From Dictyobacter formicarum (GTDB lineage Bacteria > Chloroflexota > Ktedonobacteria > Ktedonobacterales > Ktedonobacteraceae): 64,000 nt of DNA. The position numbers and the translations under genes are program-made. Under the pieces are notes generated by a model that had not been told where the DNA came from, searched no databases, and saw nothing but the letters and a program-made list of their open reading frames with translations. Shown in pieces: positions 8,475 to 16,523 of the stretch (positions are counted from its first letter, which is position 1; every line of letters starts with the position of its first letter). The DNA lies in assembly GCF_016587435.1 (NCBI RefSeq), contig NZ_BNJJ01000005.1, positions 62,001 to 126,000 on the forward strand. Direction: 5' to 3'.

Positions 8475-8747
8475 TTAGAGAAGACGGTCAAGCGCCTCTT
8501 TTAACGCTCTGCTTGCTTCATCAGAAACTCCATACACAAGCGCGCGGCTCAGCTGATGATCAATTTCCTGCTCTAAAATGGCTCGTCCAACCGCATCGAG
8601 GGCAGCCCGCACGGCAGCAACCTGCGTGAGCATCTCCCGGCTCTCACGTCCCTCATCCCAGAGACGTTTGAGACTTGCTGCGTGTCCGGCAATGCGTGCC
8701 AACCGATTCGCGATATCTTCACGCGCTTTCTCTTGCTCTCCCGTCAT
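8475..8747 (-). CDS. CsoR/FrmR-like small transcriptional regulator, no cysteine
   Basis: A 90-residue all-helical protein of the CsoR/RcnR/FrmR (DUF156) family: IANRLARIAGHAASLKRLWDEG followed by SREMLTQVAAVRAALDAVG and EQEIDHQLSRAL. These regulators are tetramers that leave DNA when they bind metal, formaldehyde or sulfide. The family Cys that normally precedes the LxQ motif is replaced by Ser, and there is no Cys anywhere, so copper or persulfide sensing of the usual kind is ruled out; the single His in DHQL remains. The ATG at 8747 has AAGGAG upstream. It probably controls the NRAMP gene downstream. Confidence 0.75.
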   Translation of the reverse strand: MTGEQEKAREDIANRLARIAGHAASLKRLWDEGRESREMLTQVAAVRAALDAVGRAILEQEIDHQLSRALVYGVSDEASRALKEALDRLL

Positions 8748-8856
8748 AAGGCGCTCCTTTCTCCTCATCTCATCTGCCCTCCCCCCAGGGGGGATAGAAC
8801 GATGGTACTCTTACCATAGCAACAGTGGCGAAACCAGTCAAGAGAAGGCACCCGCT

Positions 8857-9289
8857 TTATCGTAAATCCTTTCTGGTGGCACGCGTGATGAGTGAATATC
8901 CCTCGCTCTCGTATGTTTCGAGGCACTCTTCTAAACGAAGGCATCCACATTGTAACAATCGTTCCAGGAATCGTTTGGTCTGCTGAGCGTGAGCAATAAC
9001 TTCCTCAACTTCCAGAAGTTTTCTTTTGAGCCAGGTGTTCCCAGCGTTTGCTCGCCGGGATGTCTGAGGAGAAGCCTGCCACAAGCAGATGCATTTCCGC
9101 GATGGTACATCCAGCATGCTGTGCCATCTGCAAGATTCTGAGGAGGTCCAGCACGCTGGTGTCATAACGACGATGCCCACCCGAGATTCGACGAGGAGTA
9201 GGGAGCAAGCCCATACTTTCGTAGTAGCGCAGAGCAGATGTCCGTAAACCTGATCGACGCGCCACTTCCCCTATAGAGAGTTCTTCCAT
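8857..9289 (-). pseudogene. MerR family regulator split by a one-base frameshift
   Basis: Residues 1-85 give a normal MerR N-terminus: ELSIGEVARRSGLRTSALRYYESMGLLP and the RRYDTSVLDLLRIL wing. The frame then ends at 9005. The next frame continues without a gap in homology: LLEVEEVIAHAQQTKRFLERLLQCGCLRLEECLE, a SoxR/MerR-type dimerisation helix and Cys loop (CGCLRLEEC). Removing one A from the AAAA run at 9019-9022 restores one protein of about 143 residues. The Cys pair in the loop suggests a metal or redox sensor. It is divergent from the gene at 9371, with a MerR-type promoter between. It may be a real mutation, slippage or a sequencing error. Confidence 0.75.
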
Positions 9290-9299
9290 CTGTTTCCTC

Positions 9300-9330
9300 T
9301 TGACTTCAAGTTTACTTGAAATTGTATGCT
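9300..9330 (+). promoter_or_regulatory. MerR-type promoter with 19-bp spacer and dyad
   Basis: TTGACT (9300-9305) and TATGCT (9325-9330) are separated by 19 bp, the elongated spacing that MerR-family activators correct. The spacer holds the dyad TTCAAGTTTACTTGAA. It points to the gene at 9371 and lies directly upstream of the divergent MerR gene. Confidence 0.7.
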
Positions 9331-9370
9331 GGTAACAGAAAAATATGCAAGACCATTGGAGGTTCTCTCA

Positions 9371-9730
9371 ATGTCATTCCAACCTACTGAGCCAGTATTC
9401 GCTTGCAACATCGCTGCCATTCCACAAGAACTTCGACCGGTGCATCAAGCCAATACTCAACGGATCTTTGCAAACGTGCAAGAGATACAAGAACTTTCTA
9501 CAGGCTATGCGTGGCGGCTCCCCAATGAAACAGAGATGTTGCAAACAGTGGCGACCTTTCTTCGTTACGAACGGCTCTGTTGTCCATTCTTTCACTTCAT
9601 ATTAGAAATTGAGCCAGATGAGGGGCCTATCTGGCTTAAAATTAGTGGAGCCGAAGATGTAAAGTCATTCATCCAAAGTGAGGGATGGGTGCCGCCCACT
9701 GAGGGCTCTCTCCCTTGGCAACACTCATAG
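9371..9730 (+). CDS. Conserved hypothetical protein with ERLCCPFFHF motif
   Basis: A 119-residue soluble protein. It resembles a small uncharacterised family found next to MerR regulators: FACNIAAIPQELRPVH at the start, then FLRYERLCCPFFHFILEI and GPIWLKISGAEDVKSFI. The vicinal Cys pair in the CCPFF motif could bind a soft metal. The ATG at 9371 has GGAGG eleven bases upstream. It lies behind a MerR-type promoter, so it is the likely target of the (now frameshifted) regulator. Function unknown. Confidence 0.65.
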   Translation: MSFQPTEPVFACNIAAIPQELRPVHQANTQRIFANVQEIQELSTGYAWRLPNETEMLQTVATFLRYERLCCPFFHFILEIEPDEGPIWLKISGAEDVKSFIQSEGWVPPTEGSLPWQHS

Positions 9731-10048
9731 CTCGGATGAGCGTTAAATCAGGCATGTGATCAATGCTTTCTTTTTGAGCCAGGGAACAAGATGCCCTGTC
9801 AGTCGTAAGAAAGCATTGCTTCATGAATCGTTGTTAAGGCAAGCTCATGCCTTCAATGCATAAGCTTGCCAGTTGCCATAGCTTGCGTGATTGTGAGAAC
9901 TGGACCGCTGGTCTGAAGAGCCGTTTGCTCACAGATTTGGGGAGGAACAGCTCTCCTAGACAAAATTGTGGCCCTGTTTTTTTAGAAGAGCACATTCTTG
10001 CCAAAAGCTGGCAGGTTCTAGGAGAGCATCTACGCTTTTTAGGAAAGT
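9731..10048. other. Intergenic region with an inverted repeat
   Basis: No convincing gene. CAATGCTTTCTT (9761-9772) is repeated inverted at 9807-9818 with a 34-base loop and could end transcription of the gene at 9371. The rest shows nothing recognisable. Confidence 0.4.
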
Positions 10049-11398
10049 TTATACATAAGAGGGTATCGCAAACTGGCTAGCAGGACGAGTCAGGCCAAGA
10101 TTCTCGCGCAAGGTTCGACCTTCATACTCTGTGCGGAACAAGCCGCGCTGTTGTAAGATAGGAATAACCAATTCGACAAAGTCATCTAAACCAGTTGGCA
10201 GATAGGGTGGCATGATGTTAAAGCCATCCGCTGCGTCATTAACAAACCATTCCTCCAATTGATCGGCAATCTGCTCAGGAGTGCCCCAGATGGTGCGATG
10301 ACCACGCGCACCCGCGATTGCCTGGTAGAGCTGGCGAATAGTCAGGTTCTCCCTCCTGGCAAGATCGGTCACCAGTTTCTGGCGACTTTTGTTGAGGTTG
10401 GTTTCCGGTAGTTCTGGCAATGGACCGTCAAGTGGATAGGCCGAGAGATCGAAGCCTCCAAGGTTGCCACTAAGCAGGGCCAGGCCTACCTTTGGATGGA
10501 TCAGGTTCTGCAATTGATCATATTTCTCTTTTGCTTCCGCTTCAGTCTGCCCGATAACTGGGAATACACCGGGCATAATTTTGAGCTGATCAGGAGAACG
10601 TCCATATGTAGCCAGCCTTCCTTTGATACCCGCATAAAAAGCCTGAGCCTCTTCGAGCGTCTGTTGAGCGGTAAAGATAACCTCGGCAGTGGACGCCGCG
10701 AAGTCCTGGCCATCCTCGGATGCACCTGCCTGTACAATAACAGGATATCCCTGCGGAGGTCGCGCGACGTTGAGCGGTCCACGGACAGAAAAGTGTTTGC
10801 CTTTATGATTGAGCACATGCACTTTTTCAGGATAAACGTAGATGCCAGACTCTTTATCACGGATAAAGGCATCGTCGTCCCAACTGTCCCACAGCCCGAT
10901 GGTAACCTGTAAGAACTCGCGAGCACGCTCATAACGCAAGGCATGGTCCATATGCTTCTCGCGATTGAAGTTTTGCGCCTCGGCCTCTGATGCGGAAGTT
11001 ACCACATTCCATCCAGCACGGCCGTGGCTCAAATAGTCCAGCGAGGCAAACTTACGAGCAATATGATACGGTTCATTATAAGTGGTGGAAGCAGTAGCAA
11101 CCAGGCCAATGTGTTCGGTCACTGCCGCCAGGGCCGAGAGCAGCGTTAGCGGCTCAAAGTGAACGATCTGGCCCGAACGGCTCAAAGATTCGGGATTTTG
11201 ATCACGGCGCACGGCCACACCGTCCGCCAGAAAGACCATATCAAATTTGGCGCGTTCAGCAGTCTGAGCCAGATGACGATAATGCACAAAGTCCAGACCA
11301 CCATCCTCCCTGGCATCCGGATGCCTCCATGCGGCAACGTGATGGCCGGTATTCATTAAGAATGCGCCTAGCTTGAGCTGACCTTTTTTTGTGCTCAC
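10049..11398 (-). CDS. FMN-dependent monooxygenase (NtaA/SnaA/DmoA type)
   Basis: A 449-residue flavin monooxygenase of the bacterial luciferase-like fold, the group that includes NtaA, DszA and DmoA. Typical segments are LGAFLMNTGHHVAAWRHP near the start, FDMVFLADG, LTLLSALAAVTEHIGL, RKFASLDYLSHGRAGWNVVTS, and YPVIVQAGASEDGQDFAA. It uses reduced FMN from a partner reductase to oxidise an organosulfur or similar compound. The operon supplies two flavin reductases and a sulfonate-type ABC importer, so sulfur scavenging is likely; the exact substrate cannot be told. It starts with GTG at 11398, with GGAG upstream, and is the last gene of the operon. Confidence 0.86.
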   Translation of the reverse strand: MSTKKGQLKLGAFLMNTGHHVAAWRHPDAREDGGLDFVHYRHLAQTAERAKFDMVFLADGVAVRRDQNPESLSRSGQIVHFEPLTLLSALAAVTEHIGLVATASTTYNEPYHIARKFASLDYLSHGRAGWNVVTSASEAEAQNFNREKHMDHALRYERAREFLQVTIGLWDSWDDDAFIRDKESGIYVYPEKVHVLNHKGKHFSVRGPLNVARPPQGYPVIVQAGASEDGQDFAASTAEVIFTAQQTLEEAQAFYAGIKGRLATYGRSPDQLKIMPGVFPVIGQTEAEAKEKYDQLQNLIHPKVGLALLSGNLGGFDLSAYPLDGPLPELPETNLNKSRQKLVTDLARRENLTIRQLYQAIAGARGHRTIWGTPEQIADQLEEWFVNDAADGFNIMPPYLPTGLDDFVELVIPILQQRGLFRTEYEGRTLRENLGLTRPASQFAIPSYV

Positions 11399-11448
11399 AG
11401 GTAGTATCTCCTTCTCGCTAAAAAATAGTGTTTATTGGATGCGTGGGT

Positions 11449-12444
11449 CTAGCTTCCAGTGCCTGTAACAGTCGGCAGTTCCAGATCATTGACAGAACTG
11501 GGGACCTTCGAGATCAGTCCGATAGATTGCATGAAGGTGGCATAGGCCATCAAACCCGATGGGGTCGTCGCAAAGGCGAGCGACTTACTATCGATCAAAG
11601 CCTTGAACTGCTTGACTGAACCGCTCCCCCCACTGCCCGCATCCTGAGCAAGGTACTCCGCTGCCTCCTGATGATGGTTGGTAACATAGGTTGTCGCGGC
11701 CAAAAGATCCTTGTAGACCGCCTTGCTAAATGCCGGGTACTGGTTGTAGAAGCTCTGGGGAAGCACGATAAGACCAGTTCCAACCGGACCAAAGGGCTGA
11801 TTAGTATGCAGGACGATGTGGCCACCAGCCGCAACCTCGCGCTCCTGGAAAGGTGAGCCTGCGAAATTGGCAGCAAGTTGGCCAGCGAGCAGTGCTTGCT
11901 CACCATCGACGGAACCAATAGCCACCAGATTTTTATCCAGAGCATGCGCGTTGCCAAGTTGCTGTTGCGCCGCTTTCCGTAGCACAATAGCTTGCTGCGC
12001 ATCAGGGGCCACCACACCGATCTTGTCGTTAGGTCCAAAGTCTTTCAAGGACTTAATGCGCGGATTCTTTGCGACCAACCAGGTATCATTCCGACTGGTG
12101 GCAAGCAGCACCTTCCAATCCATGCCTCGATCCCAGCCTACCAGAAATGGTGAGATACCAAGCGAGCCAAGTTGTCCTTGATTAGAGAGGATCGCCTCGC
12201 GTACCGCCGAGCCGCTATTGACGATCTTCCATTGAATATTTGTGTGAGGAAATTGCTTGCTTAAAGTCTTTTGTAATTTCAAGGTGATGAAGGTAACTGA
12301 ACCAAGACCAGGCTGATAGACAATAGTGAAAGACGAAGGTGCACCCGCATCACCATTTGCATTGGCTGCGTTGCCGCAGGCGCTCACAAATAAGACCAGG
12401 AGAACTAGCAGTAAGGCCATGGGCCGATATCGTTTGCTCATCAT
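11449..12444 (-). CDS. ABC transporter substrate-binding lipoprotein (SsuA-like)
   Basis: A 331-residue lipoprotein with a signal peptide and lipobox LFVSAC. The mature protein follows the SsuA/TauA/nitrate-binding pattern: FTIVYQPGLGSVTFITLKLQKTLSKQFP, an AVREAILSNQGQLG segment, LGISPFLVGWDRGMDWKVL, and DKIGVVAPDAQQAIVLRKA. It would deliver an alkanesulfonate or related anion to the permease encoded next. The ATG at 12444 has AAAGGA upstream; the longer frame is unlikely. Confidence 0.84.
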   Translation of the reverse strand: MMSKRYRPMALLLVLLVLFVSACGNAANANGDAGAPSSFTIVYQPGLGSVTFITLKLQKTLSKQFPHTNIQWKIVNSGSAVREAILSNQGQLGSLGISPFLVGWDRGMDWKVLLATSRNDTWLVAKNPRIKSLKDFGPNDKIGVVAPDAQQAIVLRKAAQQQLGNAHALDKNLVAIGSVDGEQALLAGQLAANFAGSPFQEREVAAGGHIVLHTNQPFGPVGTGLIVLPQSFYNQYPAFSKAVYKDLLAATTYVTNHHQEAAEYLAQDAGSGGSGSVKQFKALIDSKSLAFATTPSGLMAYATFMQSIGLISKVPSSVNDLELPTVTGTGS

Positions 12445-12496
12445 GACGTTTTTCCTTTTCCGACAGAATATGAATACAAGCAATAGTGCCTGAGCA

Positions 12497-13333
12497 TTAC
12501 TGGGCCTGCTTCATTCCCCATTTCACTATGGTTTGTCGCTCAATCCACTGGAAAAGCGCGTCCAGCAGAATACCCAGCAATGAAATAATGACCAGACCAG
12601 CGAAGATGGCAGGCGGATTGAGAAAGTAGCGTGCGTTGTTAATGTACCAGCCAAGTCCGCCATTAGATCCTGCAACGCCGAAAACAATTTCGGCACCAAC
12701 CACTGTACGCCAGCCAAAAGCCCAGGCCAGGCGCAATCCTGATAGGATGTGCGGAAGTGCAGCTGGCAGGAAGACATCTCGCACAGTTTGGACGCGATTG
12801 AGGCCAAGGTTCAGAGCGACCATGCGGGTCGTGGTGCCAATGGTACGAAAGCCTGTCTCTGTATTGGCAGAGATCGGCCAGATGGAACCATAGACAACAA
12901 CAAAAATGATTGCAGCTGAATTCAGGCCAAACCAGAGCATAGTAAGTGGTAAGATGGCAATACCGGGCAATGGGCTGAAGACAGATGTAAGTAAAGTCAG
13001 CAGGTCTCGCCCTAAACGGGAGAATGCCGAGAACGAGGCCAGGATCAAGCCAAGGACAATTCCTATTCCCATCCCGATAGCTAGATTTTGTAATGAGATC
13101 AACGTTGCGCTGACCAGTTGACCATTGGCAATATCGGCATACAGGGCGTGTAAGGTAGCAAGAGGCGACGCGATAAGCAATGAGCTAGCGCCACTGAAAC
13201 TGACGTAAAGTTGCCAAACAAAAATAATGATCAGGCCAAACAATAGCTGACGCAGCCAGACTGGCAGTTGACGTACCTTCGCGGTAACCGCCAATTCGCG
13301 TATCCTGGCGGAAGCTGGTTGTAACAGGCTCAC
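12497..13333 (-). CDS. ABC transporter permease (SsuC/TauC-like)
   Basis: A 278-residue permease with about six helices. The EAA loop appears as GLNRVQTVRDVFLPAALPHILSGLRLAWAFGW, and the ending WIERQTIVKW is typical of SsuC/TauC. It pairs with the ATPase at 13385 and the binding protein at 11449 for sulfonate-type import. The chosen start is the GTG at 13333, which has AGGAAGG at a good distance; an upstream in-frame start would lack a ribosome site. Confidence 0.85.
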   Translation of the reverse strand: MSLLQPASARIRELAVTAKVRQLPVWLRQLLFGLIIIFVWQLYVSFSGASSLLIASPLATLHALYADIANGQLVSATLISLQNLAIGMGIGIVLGLILASFSAFSRLGRDLLTLLTSVFSPLPGIAILPLTMLWFGLNSAAIIFVVVYGSIWPISANTETGFRTIGTTTRMVALNLGLNRVQTVRDVFLPAALPHILSGLRLAWAFGWRTVVGAEIVFGVAGSNGGLGWYINNARYFLNPPAIFAGLVIISLLGILLDALFQWIERQTIVKWGMKQAQ

Positions 13334-13384
13334 AAACGATTCCTTCCTATAACTAACGCAACAAAGCACACCACTACATCTGGC

Positions 13385-14206
13385 TTATTCCACAGCACTG
13401 AGCTGCGCGATCCCTTCAGATCGCGTTTCATGGCGAATAAGCTGTGAACGCAAGTGCATCGAGATATCATCGAACTCCTTGCTACCAAACTCTTCTGCAT
13501 GGCTTGTATCGACGACCTCACGAATCAAAGCGGGTGAGGAGGACATGACCATGACGTGCGTTCCCAGGAAGACAGCCTCTTGAATGGAGTGCGTCACCAA
13601 CACAATGGTCACGCCCGTACGCTTCCAGATCTCGTTCAATTCTAACTGCAGCTGGTTGCGTGTGATTGCGTCTAAAGCGCCAAATGGCTCATCCATGAGT
13701 AAGATATCAGGCTCCAGAGCCAGAGCACGAGCCAGGGCTGCACGCTGCTTCATGCCACCAGAGAGCTGATATGGGTATTTATCGGCTGCCGGGGCGACCT
13801 GGACCAATTCAAGATAAGAGCGAGCCTTGTTAATCGCCTCCTGTTTAGGGATGCGCTTCGTCACCTGTAAGGCGTAGACGATATTATCTAATACAGTGCG
13901 CCAGGCAAAAAGTTGCTCGAAATCCTGAAAAACAAAGGCGCGATCAGGACCCGGTTTGTTTACAGGCACGCCTTTCAGGCGTATCTCGCCCTGTAGTGGC
14001 TCTAAAAAACCACCAATGGCCTTGAGGAGCGTTGTCTTGCCGCAGCCTGAGGGTCCGATAATCACGAATTTCTCACCGCGCTGGATAGAAAAGCTCGCAT
14101 CTTTCACCACAGCAACGTGATCGCTACCAGTATTGCTTTGTGCATAATCCAGATAGAGATGCTTCGCCTGTACTATTGGATCAGTATCCTGTTGTCCCAA
14201 CTTCAT
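13385..14206 (-). CDS. ABC transporter ATP-binding protein (SsuB/TauB-like)
   Basis: A 273-residue ATPase with Walker A GPSGCGKTT (residues 51-59), Q-loop FQDFEQLFAW, signature LSGGMKQR, Walker B ILLMDEPFGALD and switch His in VTHSIQEAVFLG. The FAWRTV segment and EAVFL ending are typical of the nitrate/sulfonate/taurine group. It powers the SsuC-like permease next to it. Its ATG shares one base with the stop of the flavin reductase upstream (TAATG), so the two are translationally coupled. Confidence 0.9.
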   Translation of the reverse strand: MKLGQQDTDPIVQAKHLYLDYAQSNTGSDHVAVVKDASFSIQRGEKFVIIGPSGCGKTTLLKAIGGFLEPLQGEIRLKGVPVNKPGPDRAFVFQDFEQLFAWRTVLDNIVYALQVTKRIPKQEAINKARSYLELVQVAPAADKYPYQLSGGMKQRAALARALALEPDILLMDEPFGALDAITRNQLQLELNEIWKRTGVTIVLVTHSIQEAVFLGTHVMVMSSSPALIREVVDTSHAEEFGSKEFDDISMHLRSQLIRHETRSEGIAQLSAVE

Positions 14207-14736
14207 TAGCTCCTTGCTTTCTGGGTAACCAGATCAGGTAAGCTGACCTGGCTAATAGAGGCATCTTGCAAACGACCATACTTACTACGATAGTAGAGTA
14301 AAGGCTGGTGATGGGGCTGAATAGCGGTGGAAGTGACCTCTCCAACAAAGATCGAATGGTCCCCTCCGGGATAACGTGCCACTAGACGACACTCCAGCGT
14401 TGTCAGCGCGTCATCGAGCAAGGGTACACCGAGCTGACCATATCTGTGAGCAATAGTAGAAAACTTATCGGGCGTACGACGGGCGAAATGCTGCGAGAGG
14501 CTCTCTGCATGTTCAGCGAGAATGTTCACGCCAAAGACTTCGCTGGCAATGATCAAATCATGAATAGTTGCATTGCGATCGATCCCTACAAGGATAAGTG
14601 GAGGCTCTAAGGAGAGCGAACAGAAGGAGCTTACAGTTGTACCATGAAGTTGTCCCTGATGCTGAGTCGTGATGACGGTCACTCCAGAAGCGAAATGACC
14701 CAAAGCAAGACGAAATTCGCTGTGCTCTACACTCAT
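14206..14736 (-). CDS. Flavin reductase family protein (FMN-binding split barrel)
   Basis: A 176-residue protein with the flavin-reductase-like split-barrel pattern: FRLALGHFASGVTVITTQ, GTTVSSFCSLSLEPPLILVGID, FGVNILAEHAESLSQHFA, and a late GDHSIFVGEV motif. Such enzymes reduce FMN with NAD(P)H and hand it to two-component monooxygenases. The monooxygenase at 10049 in the same operon is the obvious client. It overlaps the ATPase gene by one base. Confidence 0.87.
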   Translation of the reverse strand: MSVEHSEFRLALGHFASGVTVITTQHQGQLHGTTVSSFCSLSLEPPLILVGIDRNATIHDLIIASEVFGVNILAEHAESLSQHFARRTPDKFSTIAHRYGQLGVPLLDDALTTLECRLVARYPGGDHSIFVGEVTSTAIQPHHQPLLYYRSKYGRLQDASISQVSLPDLVTQKARS

Positions 14737-14765
14737 CGTGCTTACCTCTTTCTAAGCTTCAATTG

Positions 14766-15371
14766 CTAACTGTGACGGCTACCGACACGCTCTGGCCGAG
14801 AAAGGTGGGGGCTTTCTCTCAGAAAACGTGATAGGGTAACGACTTCTTGCCCCAGCAATGTAAGTTCCTCTACCAGCCTACCCTGTGCCTGCTTCAGAGC
14901 ATCAAAGTCTTTCGCAGATGCATAGATAGCTCTGGCTGGAATATAAGAACCAAAGAAACCAAACAGCGGACGTAGCTGATGCTCCAGGACAAGGTAATGA
15001 TGATCGCTTCCTCCGGTAGCCAGCAACCCTACAACTTTCCCCCGAAGCGGATCACGCCCATGGGGATCATTGGGAACTAAGTCAAAAAAGTTTTTGAGTG
15101 CCCCGGTATACGATCCTCGATAAATAGGGGTGGCAACAAGGTAGGCATCAGCCTCCTCTACTAGCGCAAGCGCTCTTCGTGTATCACTATTGTAACTATC
15201 AGGAGAACGACCATCACAGAACTCTAACGCGAAGTCGCGCAATTCTAGTACCTGCGCCTCAATAGTAGGATCATATGCTTTCGCTCCAGCTAACACCTTA
15301 TCGAGAACGATACGTGTGCGCGATGGAGGAGGTGTCAGGCTGCCATTGATAGCTAACAACTTGAAACTCAT
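14766..15371 (-). CDS. NAD(P)H-dependent FMN reductase (SsuE-like)
   Basis: A 201-residue flavodoxin-fold reductase: LLAINGSLTPPPSRTRIVLDKV at the start (phosphate-binding loop GSLTPPS), ADAYLVATPIYRGSYTGALKNFFDLV, and GKVVGLLATGGSDHHYLVLEHQLRPLFGFFG. This is the SsuE/NADPH-dependent FMN reductase family. It is the first gene of the sulfur operon and probably supplies FMNH2 together with the split-barrel reductase behind it. The ATG at 15371 has AAAGGAG upstream. Confidence 0.87.
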   Translation of the reverse strand: MSFKLLAINGSLTPPPSRTRIVLDKVLAGAKAYDPTIEAQVLELRDFALEFCDGRSPDSYNSDTRRALALVEEADAYLVATPIYRGSYTGALKNFFDLVPNDPHGRDPLRGKVVGLLATGGSDHHYLVLEHQLRPLFGFFGSYIPARAIYASAKDFDALKQAQGRLVEELTLLGQEVVTLSRFLRESPHLSRPERVGSRHS

Positions 15372-15428
15372 AGTGCTCCTTTCCATTTTTTTGTGGTTTG
15401 TTGACTTAATAGATCAATATTATTAACA

Positions 15429-15458
15429 ATAGTAGCTAGCACAAAGGTAGTTTGTCAA
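15429..15458 (-). promoter_or_regulatory. Promoter of the organosulfur operon
   Basis: On the minus strand TTGACA (15453-15458) and TACTAT (15429-15434) are 18 bp apart, about 60 bases before the first gene. The sequence around it is AT-rich with small dyads. The remaining bases up to 15827 show no gene. Confidence 0.6.
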
Positions 15459-15827
15459 TAAAATTTTTGAATTCATAAAAAATATATATAAAACAGATAA
15501 CAATTCGGAATGCTTATGGAAGAATTTGCTTCTTCAGGCTTTTTTGGGGATTTAATTCACACGCATAAACAGCAAAATTACGTTTCGCGTGCACATAGCT
15601 GCCACCACTATCACAATAGACGACCATACAGATAGGCAAATTTATGTGAAGAATAACTACTGCCTGACCCACTCATGGAAAAAAATAAGATCTCCACGAT
15701 TTCGAATGGTCAGAAAACCAGAAACTCAAGCATTCATGCTCTGGCACATTTCATCCTCTTGACGGAGGACTTTTATTCAAGTAATCTATTGAATATTAGA
15801 ATAAAAGAAAGGGTGAAGGACAGGCTC

Positions 15828-16523
15828 ATGAAGACAGAGGTCAAACGCACCTTTAAGAATCGCTTGTATGAACAATTTGCCCGCCTCGGCAAAGCCTTGT
15901 CGAACGGGCATCGCATCGAACTCCTCGAAGTGCTGGCTCAGGGCGAACACAGCGTCGAGACGCTCGCGCAAGAAACAGGCCTGCCGGTCGCGAACGCCTC
16001 CCAGCATTTGCAGGTCCTGCGTGCGGCCCAACTCGTCGAGGTGCGCCGCGAAGGAGTCTACATCTACTATCGCTTAGCTGATGAACGGGTATTTCGCCTC
16101 TGGCAAACCATGCGGGAGGTAGGGGAGGCCCATCTCGCCGAGATTGATCGTCTAGTCCAGACCTACTTGCAGGATCGAAGGCACCTCGAGCCCATCAGTG
16201 CGGTAGAATTACTCGCGCGCCTTGCCAAAGATGAGGTTATCCTGCTCGATGTGCGTCCTGCTCCAGAATACGCTGCAGGACACCTGCCCGAGGCGCACTC
16301 CATCCCGCTCGCTGAACTAGAGACTCGTCTAGGGGAACTTTCTCCCACTAAAGAGATTGTGGCCTACTGTCGCGGTCCCTATTGTGTGTTTGCTGATGAA
16401 GCTGTCGCCCTGCTACGCGCCAACGGGTACCAGGCACGCCGACTCGAAGAGGGGCTGCCTGATTGGCGCGCGTTAGGATTCCCTATTGAAAGGAGAATAG
16501 GAGGCGACAATGAGAACCATTGA
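15828..16523 (+). CDS. ArsR-family regulator fused to a rhodanese domain
   Basis: A 231-residue fusion. Residues 10-110 are an ArsR/SmtB winged helix (ARLGKALSNGHRIELLEVLAQGEHSVETLAQETGLPVANASQHLQVLR, with the wing REGVYIYYRL). Residues about 125-225 are a rhodanese domain with the active loop YCRGPYCVFADEAVALL. The ArsR half has no Cys, so the only reactive thiols are in the rhodanese loop; the protein may sense sulfane sulfur there. The ATG at 15828 has GAAGGA upstream; the longer frame upstream is AT-rich and unlike protein. It overlaps the next gene by 14 bases and is divergent from the sulfur operon. Confidence 0.87.
   Translation: MKTEVKRTFKNRLYEQFARLGKALSNGHRIELLEVLAQGEHSVETLAQETGLPVANASQHLQVLRAAQLVEVRREGVYIYYRLADERVFRLWQTMREVGEAHLAEIDRLVQTYLQDRRHLEPISAVELLARLAKDEVILLDVRPAPEYAAGHLPEAHSIPLAELETRLGELSPTKEIVAYCRGPYCVFADEAVALLRANGYQARRLEEGLPDWRALGFPIERRIGGDNENH

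Noticed and set aside
9005..9030. Programmed frameshift in the MerR gene
   Set aside because: The joining needs a +1 step at a short AAAA run with no slippery heptamer or strong hairpin; a mutation or read error is more likely.
9847..10080. 77-codon plus-strand frame
   Set aside because: No family, poor start, and it overlaps the end of the monooxygenase gene; it looks like chance.
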